NCBI GenBank assembly: GCA_026770025.1
Contig: JAMXDE010000007.1
Coordinates: 2,997,056 to 3,061,055 of the forward strand
From: Craspedostauros australis
Taxonomy: Eukaryota; Bacillariophyta; Bacillariophyceae; Mastogloiales; Achnanthaceae
Direction of reading: 5' to 3'
DNA: 64,000 bases
The notes beneath the pieces are model-generated. The model was not told the DNA's origin. It ran no database searches and worked only from the letters and a program-made list of their open reading frames with translations. Both the position numbers and the translations under genes were made by a program. Below are positions 21,003 to 31,800 of the stretch, in pieces (the first letter of the stretch is position 1; every line of letters begins with the position of its first letter).

Positions 21003-21795
21003 TGTCGAGATGTACATGTGAGTATATGTCAAAATGTACGTGTATATGTGCATCGTTCACCCGCTATTCTCTCATACGCACTTGGACGGTATAACTACAC
21101 TCGTGTCGATAGTATACTGTGATTCGTCAGAATTACAGGGGAAATGGAACACACGAAAAGGGGCAAGATTTCTGGAGGAAATTTGCAAATAACGATTTCT
21201 GGGAGAATCAGAAGATCGTCCGTCCATGCATCAATGGTACCAAGAGAATCTCGAGGTACTTCCCAACTAAACCTCAGATGACGATATCATCTGACAGGCT
21301 GCTGCATCACCAATGGAACGTGACATCTGGAGAGCAGAAGGACGCCTACTGACGTCGACAGGATGTCAACATGTCACCACGTCGACAGCTGTCTCCAAGT
21401 CAGAGCAGGAGACGAAGATACGATGACCCATGAAGATCATGGATACTGAAGGTGAACTTCAAATGGTAAGTACTCATGGAGTAGAAGTCAGTACTGAATG
21501 AACGGAATGTCGAATGCGGAGCACGCATCGAACACGGAGTATCGTGTAGCACGAGCACACGATAGTGAGAGAGAGAGAGAGAGAATACAGAGAGGAGCGA
21601 GAGAGGATCTCGCGTACCGACTCATAGTCGGAGACCGAATCTACGAAACAGATTGAAGCGCCGAGAGCATCGGGCAAGAGAACGAACGGACACCGAGAGT
21701 ATCGGAGTGCCAACGTAATGAAATAGCAAACAGACGACTATCAACCAACACCATCTTCCACGATCGTAGGTTACCGTGAGCGGAACTTGCCAACA
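21003..21795 (+). repeat. 5' LTR, family A copy 2
   Basis: TGTCGAG...TTGCCAACA, followed by CGTTTATAAACG as in the other family A copies. Confidence 0.92.
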
Positions 21796-21877
21796 CGTTT
21801 ATAAACGATAGATCAGGGCGAGCCCGCGAATCGTATCGTGCGAGGAAGACGAACATCATTCAAGAGCAGCAGGCTGA

Positions 21878-24800
21878 ATGAGCGAGGAAGAGGAATTGAA
21901 AGACATCCCTCTGTCCAATCCGACTATCAAGAGAGAAGAAGGTGCGAGTGAGACTCCATCACGACAAGAGAAGGAAGCAGCCGCGGCTACTGTCCTATCA
22001 GGCGCATACGCAAGCGCAATCGACGAGACCGAAGAAGAACGGTCTGCAAGACTACACCGCGAGGAGAAGAGCATTCTCAAGGCGATCAAGCAAGAGGAGA
22101 CTGGTGTGACGAAGAGCATTCGCACAGCCAAACAGGGTGAGAAAAGTGAGACACCACCAGGAGGAGAATTTGTGAGCAAATCAACCCTCGCGAAACAACA
22201 AGCGAAAATCGAAGAATCGACAACACAGAAACAGACGGAAATCAAGGGCGCGAGCGCACCAACAACGAAACAACGAACCAACATGGCGACATCAGCCAAC
22301 ATGAACAAGCGACGCATCAAGGCGCCGATGTTCAGCGGTGAACAGGAAGACTACAGCGCATGGGAGTCCCAAGCGAAGGCATACGCTCGTGCACAGAAGA
22401 CGAGAGACGTGATGTTAGGCAAGACCAAGGTGCCAACAGTGAGCGAGATCGCGGCAGCCGCCGATGAAGACAAGGAAGCGATGGAGGAGATCTACGAACT
22501 GGGATGTGACTGCTTCAGCGATCTGATCCTCATGATGGATGCAGAGAAAGGAAAAGGTAAGCAAGCCATCCAGTACATCAACCAATGCATCTCCGACGAC
22601 TACCCCGAAGGAGACGCACACGGAGCGTGGAACGTTCTCGCGGAGAAGTTCCGACCATCCGACGCAGTGACGAAGATCAAACTCAAGCGCCAATTCAACA
22701 ACGAAAAGATGAAGAGAGACACGGACCCCGACATCTACATCACGCAACTCGAGAGTCTACGATCGCGTCTCCACGATGTCAAGTACGAGATCTCGGACGA
22801 GGAAATGGTCATGCAAATCCTCAGCACGGTGAGCAACGAGTACAGAACTCACATCGTGAACTTCCAACACCAACTCACGTTCAATCCGGAACTGGTCACC
22901 ATCAACTCGATCAGAGGAGTACTCCGTACTGCATACGCCACTCACAGAGGGGGCAAAGCATACGTCGACGACTTCCAAGACAGTAACACGAAGAGCAACG
23001 ACACCGGCTTCACAAGCACCGGTAACTTCAAGGGTACTTGTCACAACTGTGGCGTGTATGGCCATAGATCCGCCGATTGCCCAGAACGCAAGAAACCGAA
23101 CAACAAGAAAAACAACAACAACAACAACAAGATGAACGGAAAACGCAACAAGGGAACCGGCTTCAAGGGCAAGTGCAACTACTGCGGCATCTTCGGACAC
23201 CGCGAGGCGGAGTGCCGAAAGAAGAAGTTCAACGAGAAGAAGAAGGCCGACGAACAGGCCAACACAGCAACGCAAGGACACGACAAGAGCGGGCACGAGA
23301 TGGTACTCTCTGCGAAGGACATGCCGCTCTGCATGTTGGTGTCCGACGACTACATCGAAGACTCCTTCTTCGATAACTTCGAATACGTCGGGAGTGACGA
23401 CGAAGTGCAGGATGATGAGATCATCCCGGAGTGGCTCAGCGAGGAGCCAATCATCCACGAGGTGGATCCAAGACGCGAAGTGAGCTACGAATGCTGCTTC
23501 AACGCGCACGACCTGATCGGTTCATACGGCGACGAAGCTGAGATGGACGAGGCCAACGATAGCGACATCGAAGAGGCCATGAGCGATGACGACGACGACG
23601 ACGCCGACGAGAACGGCGCAGATGAAGACGACGAGGCGAACCGCGCCGCGGCGCCTCCTCCTCCAGCAGCGGGGAACAACAGATCGGGCATCTTCGACGA
23701 GGATGACAGCGACGAATCCGAGAACGGCAATCATCCAGACGACAGCTTCAATCCAAACAAGCGTGTCGTCTACCCAGGGAATATCGACTTCCCACCAATC
23801 GATGATCCCAACAGGTCCAATTACCTCCATCGTCATGACACCGTCCCATATGCAACAGAAACAGCATTGGTGATCCAGAAGCAACTCATCTTCGATGCAG
23901 TGATGGAAGCAGGAGTGAGCCTGTTCCCAGGAGTCGCACAAGGAGTGCTGAGACCAATATGGGTGAACATGATGGGATCGATCCTATCCGAGAACTTCAG
24001 ATCGATCGAAGAGATTCTGACCAATTCGGTTGTGATCAATCGCATACTGGAAGGGAACGACTCGGAAACGATCCCAGAGACGGATCTACATTACATCCTT
24101 GGAGGATGTATGCGCGTACTCTTACGCGAACGACCACGCGTCCACCCATACGATCCAGCCACAGGATCACATCGAAACAGCACTATTCCATCGGACTACG
24201 CGCAACTACCCGACGACATGGATGACGGAGACCATCATCATCCATACAACGAAGATGGAGTCCACGAAGACGACGACGACGGCAGCTTCAACGACGAGAT
24301 AGCTGCGGCAGCCGTGGAGCAACTCCACGAGCTGAGCACCAAGTACAAGGACAAGGTCAACAAGGACACCTGGCTCGCCGACAGTGGAGCTTCGTGTCAC
24401 ATCGTCAACTCGGACGCCGCTCTCTTCAACGTGCGGCACATCAAGTCCTTCGTCCAAGTGGGAGACAGCACAAAGCTAGACTCTCCCAAGATGGGATCCA
24501 TTCGCTTGAAGGTCAAGCAACGAAACAACACTGGCCACGTCATCCGGCTCGATGATGTGAAGTACACACCCAAGATGGCGGTGAACCTTTTCTCCACGAA
24601 CAAGGCTCTGTACAACGGTTACCAGCTTGGTAACAACGGCATTCTGATGGACATCATCAACGGATCGGGAACGAAGATCGTGTTCGATCGAGTCTTCCCC
24701 ACATCCAACGGATTCATCACGGGAGTGCAGATGCATCCCATCATGCCAACAGACGACGACAAGGCTTCAACAGCCATCGTCAAGAATCCATCCAAGGAGA

Positions 24801-27800
24801 TCAGCGCGGTGAACCTGCACCGAATGCTCGGCCACGCGCCACTCGAGACCATGAAGCGAACGGCCGCTCAATATGGATGGAAGATTATCGGCGAGATGCC
24901 GGTATGTCGCGACTGCGCGGTCGCGAACGCAAGAGTGAAGAATATTCCGAAGGCAACCATTCCAAGAGCGACTCGCCGAGGCGAACGGCTCTTCATTGAC
25001 ATTAGTTACACTAAACACATAAGCTTCGGAGATAAACGCTACTGGACCCTGATCGTGGACGACTGCACGGATCACTGCTGGAGTTTCTTTCTCAAGAACA
25101 AAAGTGATCAACCAGGATACATCAAACAATTCGTCCAGACGATCAAGTCACAGACTGGTGACCAACAGATCATCTTCCGAGGTGACAACAGCGGAGAGAA
25201 CAAATCCACGGAGGATATTCTCATCGATGCAGGACTCAACGTGAAATTCAAATTCATGGCATCGAACACGCCGCAACAGAATGGCAGAGTAGAACGCAAG
25301 TTCGCGTACCTCTACACCAAAGTCCGCTCCATGCTCAACGGAGCACAGCTTGACGAAGAGTATAGGCATGGCCTGTGGGCAGCGGCTGCTAGCACTGCCA
25401 CCGCCATCGCCAACATCACCGTAGCGAAGAACCAGAAGGAATCACCACATCGACAATTCTTCAGCAACGATCCACCATATGCGGACGCGCTCCGCACGTT
25501 TGGAGAGGTAGGTGTTGTGAAGACCACCTACGGCGGAATCACCGCCAAACTCAAGAACAGAGGAGAAGAGATGGTGTTCATCGGATATGCACACCAACAC
25601 GCATCAGGAGTCTATAACATGTACAGACCATCGACAAAGTCACTCATCTGTTCACGTGACATCAAGTGGCTCAACCAATCATATGGACAGTTCCGTGGCT
25701 GGGCACCAGCACCGAACATATCCAATGAAACAGGAATAACGGACGCAGACGGCTTCACAACCATCGGACGGAAGGGAGCAACGCCAAGGACGGCAACGCG
25801 TCAAACACCGGAAGCGAAGAGAGTATCTTTCGCTGACAGCAACAGATACTACATCCTATCAGACAGCGATGATGAGGATAATGAGGACAACGGAGTAGTG
25901 ACTCAAGTAATCCGAAATAACGAGGAAGATCGGAGCGAATCCAATCATGAGGATGATGAGATCCTACCATCCGGCGACGAAGTCGATGATGAGACAGGTG
26001 TCACCCCTCCAAATACACCAGCGAGGTCTACACATGACACACCATCCAGATCTCCACCAAGCAAACCAAACAAGCGTGACATAGCTAGAAAGGAGAGAAT
26101 CCGACGTCACAAAGCACGAGGCAGGAAGGGAGAAGCTAATCCCAAGTCAACTGCAGGGAAGAGTATTCCCAGAGCTCTGCGCGAGCTCGCAGACTTCAAC
26201 GAACGAGGTCGAAAGGAAGAAGGCTATGAGAGCGATCCATCATCCAACGAGGTGAGTGACGAACTCAGCGACGAGATGATCGACGACTCCAACAACGAAA
26301 CTACAGATGATGAAGAAATTGAAGACGAAGATGAAGAGATCGAGATTATTCATCATAGCACAACAGGACTATACGGAATGAATGCAATCATTACCGAATC
26401 ACCAGCGATCGACATCGGACTGTCGATGCAGGACGAGAACAAGGAACCAGAGAAGCACATCGAACCCACAACGTTCGACGGAGCCTTCAATCACCCAGAT
26501 CCTATCCATCGAAAGGGATATCGAGCAGCCATCAAGAAGGAGTTCGACTCTATGGATACACGCAAGGTGTACAGCAAGATCAAACGAGACGCCATCCCAC
26601 GCGGCCGCAGATGCTGCAAGTGCAAATGGGTCTTCAAGCTGAAGCGTGACGGCACACATCGAGCGCGGCTCGTTGCATGTGGGTATTCACAAGTCGCAGG
26701 AGTAGACTTCCAAGAGCATTACTCACCCGTCATCCATGACGTGACCTATCGGGTCATGATGGTGATCATGCTAATCAAGAAGATGGACTGCGCACTCGTC
26801 GATGTCGTAACGGCATTCCTACATGGAGACCTCGACGAGGAGATCTATATGAACTGTCCCAACGGGATGGATCATCAAGCAGACGAAGCCCTGACCCTAC
26901 ACAAGCCAATCTACGGACTTGTGCAGAGCGCCAGGCAATGGTTCAAGATGTTGGTATCGACCCTCAAGAATATCAACTTCGAACAGAGCGCAGCAGACCT
27001 GTGCCTGTTCTACAGGAAGACGAACGAAGGAAGCATAATCGTGGCCATCTACGTGGACGATTGCTTCTGTTGCGGAGACTCCAAGGCACTGGAGACATTC
27101 CTGAAGGACATCCAAGGCAGCAAATTCAAGGTGACAATCGAGCGCGGACTCGGAGACTACCTCAGCTGCAACATCGAACTGAACCATGACAAGACTAGAG
27201 CGACATTGCGTCAACCACACCTCATCCGACATCTCATCAAAGATTTCGGAACCAAGGTTGAGAAGATGCAGCGCTATGTGACACCGGGAACCCCGGGTCA
27301 AATCATCGTACGACCATCCGAAGATAACGGACTGCAAAAGGTCGGACCAGAAGAACATGCCGAATATCGCCGAGGCGTCGGTATGCTACTCTTCCTCATC
27401 AAGCACTCGCGACCAGATATCGCGAACCCTGTGAGGGAACTCTCCAAGGTATTGATCGGGCCCACCAAGGCTGCAATGAAGGAGATGTATCGAATCATCA
27501 AGTATGTGATCGATACAAAGGACTATGGATTGAAGATCCATCCAGCGCGTCCAGACGACGACGGCTGGGACATGGAGCTCTTCTGCGATAGCGAATATGC
27601 AGGAGACAAGAACACGAGAATCAGCGTAGGAGGGTTCATCCTATACCTGTGCAAGGTACCAATCCTTTGGCGATCCAAGGCACAGAAGGCCGTCACACTC
27701 AGCTCATCCGAAGCAGCATACGTTGCCCTTTCCGAAGCGGCAAAGGAAATCTTCTTCGTCATGCAGCTACTCGAAAGTGTGGGCGTCCCAGTGAAGACAC

Positions 27801-28048
27801 CGATCAAGGTCCGAGTGGACAATATCGGAGCGATCTTCATCGCCAAGAACCCATCAACATCCCAACGATCGCGGCACATCGACGTGCGCCATCACTATGT
27901 GAGGAACATGGTAATCAACAAAACCATCGAAATCATTTTCGTCAAATCCGAGCAGAACACAAGCGACGGATTCACCAAGAACATCAAGGCCAACTTGCAA
28001 CGTGAACACGAGAAGTCGTACCTTGACACATCGAGAACATTCGAATGA
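21878..28048 (+). CDS. Copia Gag-Pol polyprotein, family A copy 2 (RNase H Glu altered)
   Basis: A 2,056-codon polyprotein collinear with copy 1: two CCHC knuckles, an acidic middle segment, protease DSGAS, integrase with HHCC and DD35E, RT with a normal YVDD (near 27050-27063), and RNase H. The RNase H glutamate box reads SSSEAAYVAL where the 5.9-kb copy has SSSEAEYVAL. Residue 1947 (27716-27718, GCA) is therefore Ala at the position of the catalytic Glu. The frame is open but RNase H is predicted inactive. Around 22.55-23.2 kb it is almost identical to copy 1 (three silent differences seen in ~650 bp), while 23.75-24.1 kb is much more diverged. Confidence 0.93.
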   Translation: MSEEEELKDIPLSNPTIKREEGASETPSRQEKEAAAATVLSGAYASAIDETEEERSARLHREEKSILKAIKQEETGVTKSIRTAKQGEKSETPPGGEFVSKSTLAKQQAKIEESTTQKQTEIKGASAPTTKQRTNMATSANMNKRRIKAPMFSGEQEDYSAWESQAKAYARAQKTRDVMLGKTKVPTVSEIAAAADEDKEAMEEIYELGCDCFSDLILMMDAEKGKGKQAIQYINQCISDDYPEGDAHGAWNVLAEKFRPSDAVTKIKLKRQFNNEKMKRDTDPDIYITQLESLRSRLHDVKYEISDEEMVMQILSTVSNEYRTHIVNFQHQLTFNPELVTINSIRGVLRTAYATHRGGKAYVDDFQDSNTKSNDTGFTSTGNFKGTCHNCGVYGHRSADCPERKKPNNKKNNNNNNKMNGKRNKGTGFKGKCNYCGIFGHREAECRKKKFNEKKKADEQANTATQGHDKSGHEMVLSAKDMPLCMLVSDDYIEDSFFDNFEYVGSDDEVQDDEIIPEWLSEEPIIHEVDPRREVSYECCFNAHDLIGSYGDEAEMDEANDSDIEEAMSDDDDDDADENGADEDDEANRAAAPPPPAAGNNRSGIFDEDDSDESENGNHPDDSFNPNKRVVYPGNIDFPPIDDPNRSNYLHRHDTVPYATETALVIQKQLIFDAVMEAGVSLFPGVAQGVLRPIWVNMMGSILSENFRSIEEILTNSVVINRILEGNDSETIPETDLHYILGGCMRVLLRERPRVHPYDPATGSHRNSTIPSDYAQLPDDMDDGDHHHPYNEDGVHEDDDDGSFNDEIAAAAVEQLHELSTKYKDKVNKDTWLADSGASCHIVNSDAALFNVRHIKSFVQVGDSTKLDSPKMGSIRLKVKQRNNTGHVIRLDDVKYTPKMAVNLFSTNKALYNGYQLGNNGILMDIINGSGTKIVFDRVFPTSNGFITGVQMHPIMPTDDDKASTAIVKNPSKEISAVNLHRMLGHAPLETMKRTAAQYGWKIIGEMPVCRDCAVANARVKNIPKATIPRATRRGERLFIDISYTKHISFGDKRYWTLIVDDCTDHCWSFFLKNKSDQPGYIKQFVQTIKSQTGDQQIIFRGDNSGENKSTEDILIDAGLNVKFKFMASNTPQQNGRVERKFAYLYTKVRSMLNGAQLDEEYRHGLWAAAASTATAIANITVAKNQKESPHRQFFSNDPPYADALRTFGEVGVVKTTYGGITAKLKNRGEEMVFIGYAHQHASGVYNMYRPSTKSLICSRDIKWLNQSYGQFRGWAPAPNISNETGITDADGFTTIGRKGATPRTATRQTPEAKRVSFADSNRYYILSDSDDEDNEDNGVVTQVIRNNEEDRSESNHEDDEILPSGDEVDDETGVTPPNTPARSTHDTPSRSPPSKPNKRDIARKERIRRHKARGRKGEANPKSTAGKSIPRALRELADFNERGRKEEGYESDPSSNEVSDELSDEMIDDSNNETTDDEEIEDEDEEIEIIHHSTTGLYGMNAIITESPAIDIGLSMQDENKEPEKHIEPTTFDGAFNHPDPIHRKGYRAAIKKEFDSMDTRKVYSKIKRDAIPRGRRCCKCKWVFKLKRDGTHRARLVACGYSQVAGVDFQEHYSPVIHDVTYRVMMVIMLIKKMDCALVDVVTAFLHGDLDEEIYMNCPNGMDHQADEALTLHKPIYGLVQSARQWFKMLVSTLKNINFEQSAADLCLFYRKTNEGSIIVAIYVDDCFCCGDSKALETFLKDIQGSKFKVTIERGLGDYLSCNIELNHDKTRATLRQPHLIRHLIKDFGTKVEKMQRYVTPGTPGQIIVRPSEDNGLQKVGPEEHAEYRRGVGMLLFLIKHSRPDIANPVRELSKVLIGPTKAAMKEMYRIIKYVIDTKDYGLKIHPARPDDDGWDMELFCDSEYAGDKNTRISVGGFILYLCKVPILWRSKAQKAVTLSSSEAAYVALSEAAKEIFFVMQLLESVGVPVKTPIKVRVDNIGAIFIAKNPSTSQRSRHIDVRHHYVRNMVINKTIEIIFVKSEQNTSDGFTKNIKANLQREHEKSYLDTSRTFE

Positions 28049-28068
28049 CCGAATGCACACAGGAAGGG

Positions 28069-28855
28069 TGTCGAGATGTACATGTGAGTATATGTCAAGA
28101 TGTACGTGTATATGTGCATCGTTCACCCGCTATTCTCTCATACGCACTTGGACGGTATAACTATACTCGTGTCGATAGTATACTGTGATTCGTCAGAATT
28201 ACAGGGGAAATGGAACACACGAAAAGGGGCAAGATTTCTGGAGGAAATTTGCAAATAACGATTTCTGAGAGAATCAGAAGATCGTCCGTCCATGCATCAA
28301 TGGTACCAAGAGAATCTCGAGGTACTTCCCAACTAAACCTCAGATGACGATATCATCTGACAGACTACTGCATCACCAATGGAACGTGACATCTGGAGAG
28401 CAGAAGGACGCCTACTGACGTCAACAGGATGTCAGCATGTCACCACGTTGACAGCTGTCTCCAAGTCAGAGCAGGAGGCGAAGATACGATGACCCATGAA
28501 GATCATGGGTACTGAAGGTGAACTTCAAATGGTAAGTACTCATGGAGTAGAAGCCAGTACTGAATGAACGGAGTGTCGAATGCGGAGCACGCATCGAACA
28601 CGGAGTATCGTGTAGCACGAACACACGATGTTGAGAGAGAGAAAATACAGAGAGGAGCGAGAGAGGATCTCGCGTACCGACTCATAGTTGGAGACCGAAT
28701 CTACGAAACAGATTGAAGCGCCGAGAGCATCGGGCAAGAGAACGAACGGACACCGAGAGTATCGGAGTGCCAATGTAATGAAATAGCAAACAGACGACTA
28801 TCAACCAACACCATCTTCCACGATCGTAGGTTACCGTGAGCGGAACTTGCCAACA
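28069..28855 (+). repeat. 3' LTR, family A copy 2
   Basis: Starts TGTCGAGATG after AGGAAGGG and ends TTGCCAACA. The next base belongs to the minus-strand element. The minus-strand frame reads ~57 codons into this LTR. Confidence 0.92.
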
Positions 28856-31800
28856 TTGGGTGGCTTGGTCCGATCTGGGATCAGTGCGGGGGACTGCTCT
28901 GATCTTGTTGGTAGGGTCAAGGATGGACAGATGGTTGGGCATGTAGTTCATGGCTGTCGTTCGTGCCCTTGGCATGACGTTGCAGGATTGGAGTCGCCTT
29001 GGGGATGGGGATGGCTCTGGCATGGGAAGGTCCATTCTGGTCCTCTTCCTTGGGTTGGTGGCCTCCTTGGCACCTGGTTCCGTCATGGAGAACGATCTTC
29101 CGGTCACCGACCCGTCTTGCGGGGTCAATGGCATTGGGTGCATATCCAAATGCTCCTCTCCCAGCCTTGGTCTGGTTGCTGGGCGTAGAGATGGGCTCGT
29201 CACGATCTTCCTGGGCTGATTGGGAGCATCGAAGATCCTCACCATGATCTCTGGGCTCCTGGGTGGTAATGGTGTTCCCACTGATTCATCAAGGGTCTCT
29301 CTTTCATCTGGGGAGTCGCCACAGTCGTCGATGTGGTTGCTGGCATGGGTGGTTTGGGTATGCGCCTGGTTTGGGTTGATCTTGTCTGGTCGGTAGATGG
29401 GTGTCGACTCCTCGATGCCCAGAGATTCTGACTCTGGCATGTCCTTCTTGTTGGAAGGATCTGGGGCCTTCTGGAGTGGTCTATACTTGTCAATGTAGAC
29501 TCCCCTATCATGAGTACCGGCCAAGATCTTGGGTGGTGGCGACGTGTGTTGGGAGCGTTGGACTGATGGCCTGGGGATGGGCAGTGAGCTGGTGACAATT
29601 CCTTGTGCAATTGCAGCTTCTGTGTCAGTGGTTTCCCTTGGCTTGGCTGCGCTGGTTGCTGCGGGTTCCTGATCGATGTACCCTTCTGGAACCTCTGATA
29701 GGAATTTCCCATTGACTGTCTCTCCTTCCTTGAGGCAGGGTTGTCGGTCATCGATTTCAGGGATGCCGTTGACTATCTCATCCTCGGTGATGGGTAGACT
29801 AGGATCCTGTTTGAGTGCTGCCTGTGTCCGTTCCAAGTTCACTGCGATGGGGTCGCTCTGGTTCTGGATACTTTGTGTCTGCTTCGCTCGTGCGAGGATG
29901 ACAGGAATGCAGTTCTTCCTCAAACTGAAGAAGTGGCAGGTCGATGATCTCAGATTCGTGGATCTGTCCATGCTGGGTTTCTCTGCCCATGCGCCATCGT
30001 CAGCTGGGTAGAAATACTGTCCATCAGCGATCGCGATGCTGGGGGCCTCGGTATCCTTGAGGTCTTCATCGAGATATTCATAGAGGGAAAGCGGAAATAC
30101 GGATTGGCTGTCTGCATAGGACATGGTGTCAGCATGGACCTTCCTGTTGCCCTTGGTACAGGTGATACAGGCCCTGTGACCACTGTAGCCTGTGACAATT
30201 CCACGGAAGGTTCCCTTCTTCCTTGTAGGGTACAGTACCTGAGAGCTGGCAACGTGTTCCGGCGTGATGAAAATCCGAGGCGTCAAACTTCCCGATGTCA
30301 ATGAATAATTGGTGTCTGGCAGTGGGCTGGATTCTGTTGCGGGATCCGTTGGTGATGCGTCGACGGGTTGGTGACGAAAATTGTCACGTGGTCCATTACT
30401 CGGCTCGTAATTGTTAGTCGTGGCAAGGATATCGGGCATGTCGCATGCGACAACAAAACTCGGTGGGGCCCGTCGGTTGGATTCGGCCAACGTGATTGCG
30501 ATCGGTGTGACAGGTCTGGGTGGCCTTCTCCGGGACCTCTCTAGAGGGGTCGGCTCCCGTCGAGTTCTCGCGAGCCAGAGGGTAGTTGACGATGTGCTGA
30601 TGTCCATGCGTGTTTGTTGGTACCGGATGACATTGATGTTTCTTGTATCGGTGCGTCTCTTGCTGTGGCATGATTGCTCCTCTGGTCGATCGGTTGGCAG
30701 GTCGGGGTCGTCTTCCGCTCTGGTGACCTTGGCGCGCGGTTTCGCGGGGGATACGATTTCATGGTAGGGCCCTGGTTCGTATATTAAGTTCCTGAGGACC
30801 GTCTTCGATGCGATGTGACGGAAGGGGGTTTTGGAGAGTGGTTTGGTGTGCATGTCAGCGGTGTTGTTGATTGAAGTAATGCACCAGAGTACGATGATAC
30901 CTGCGGCGATGCACTCTCGGACCTGGTGGAATGCCAAGGAGCAGTGTTTCTTCTTCAAGGGCAATGGAGGGGCCGTGGTGTTCAGTAACATTGCCTTGTT
31001 GTCTCTCATCATGATTGCTGGTCCATCAATGGGTAGTGCGAGGTCCATCAGTGTATGTCGTAGCCCGGTTTTTGACTTCGTGGCACTCCTAGCAGCGCCC
31101 AGGTTCGATCCATGCGTGGGGTTCTCCACAGCGTCCTGTCGTTTGCAGATGGTCTTGATTTTAGATTGGTTCGTCCTGTGGGAATTGATCCTCCAAGGGA
31201 TGTCCTTTCTGGCGTTGATGGTAAAGGGGGGTCGCTTCTCTTGCCTGTTCCTCCCATTCCCTCCCCTTTCTTCGGGGCCGTCATCCATTTGTTGGTAGGA
31301 TGGTGGTCCCGACGAACAAAGAAGGTGCGATGGCCCTGGATTGGAGTCGTCCTCCTCATGGGGCTTGTGTGCCATTGGTTCGATGGAGCCGGCTGTCATC
31401 ATGAGCTCCCCTGTCGCGGGAGGTTCCTCTTCGATGGTGGGTGCTGCATGCGGTGGGGTTCCGGCATCGTCATGCGTCGGGGCCAGACCATTCTCCTCTG
31501 GGGTTGCTGGCGAAAGGTCGTATTGGTCATCATGGAAACCACTCCAATCGAAGGTCTTGTTGCCTCCGTTCGGATTCTTGGTGAGATAGCAACTCATGGG
31601 GACGTTGCATTCAAGCCCACCCTGGTGGTCTGGTGGGTTCCATTCCTGTTTCGAGGTGATGTCATGCGGAGGGAGGTCCTCGTCATCTTTCATGATAGGA
31701 ATCACGTAGAATGTCATCAATGCATCCCTCATCTCCAGGTTGATGATCATGTTTTCATCAGGCATTCGATACTGTCTTCCTGTTCCTGATGTGGGGAATG

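Larger units (their letters stand above)
21003..28855 (+). mobile_element. Complete Ty1/Copia LTR retrotransposon, family A copy 2
   Basis: A 793-bp 5' LTR, a 2,056-codon Gag-Pol frame and a 787-bp 3' LTR, with the same TGTCGAG...TTGCCAACA ends as copy 1. Its LTRs resemble each other more closely than those of copy 1, so the element is younger or less recombined. The flanks ATATC and TTGGG are not a target duplication. The 3' LTR abuts the interrupted frame of the minus-strand element at 28856. Confidence 0.94.

Noticed and set aside
30428-30820. A hidden complete RT in the minus-strand chimeric frame
   Set aside because: Only the RNase H end is recognisable. No YxDD box or other RT motif occurs in the frame, and integrase motifs are absent too.
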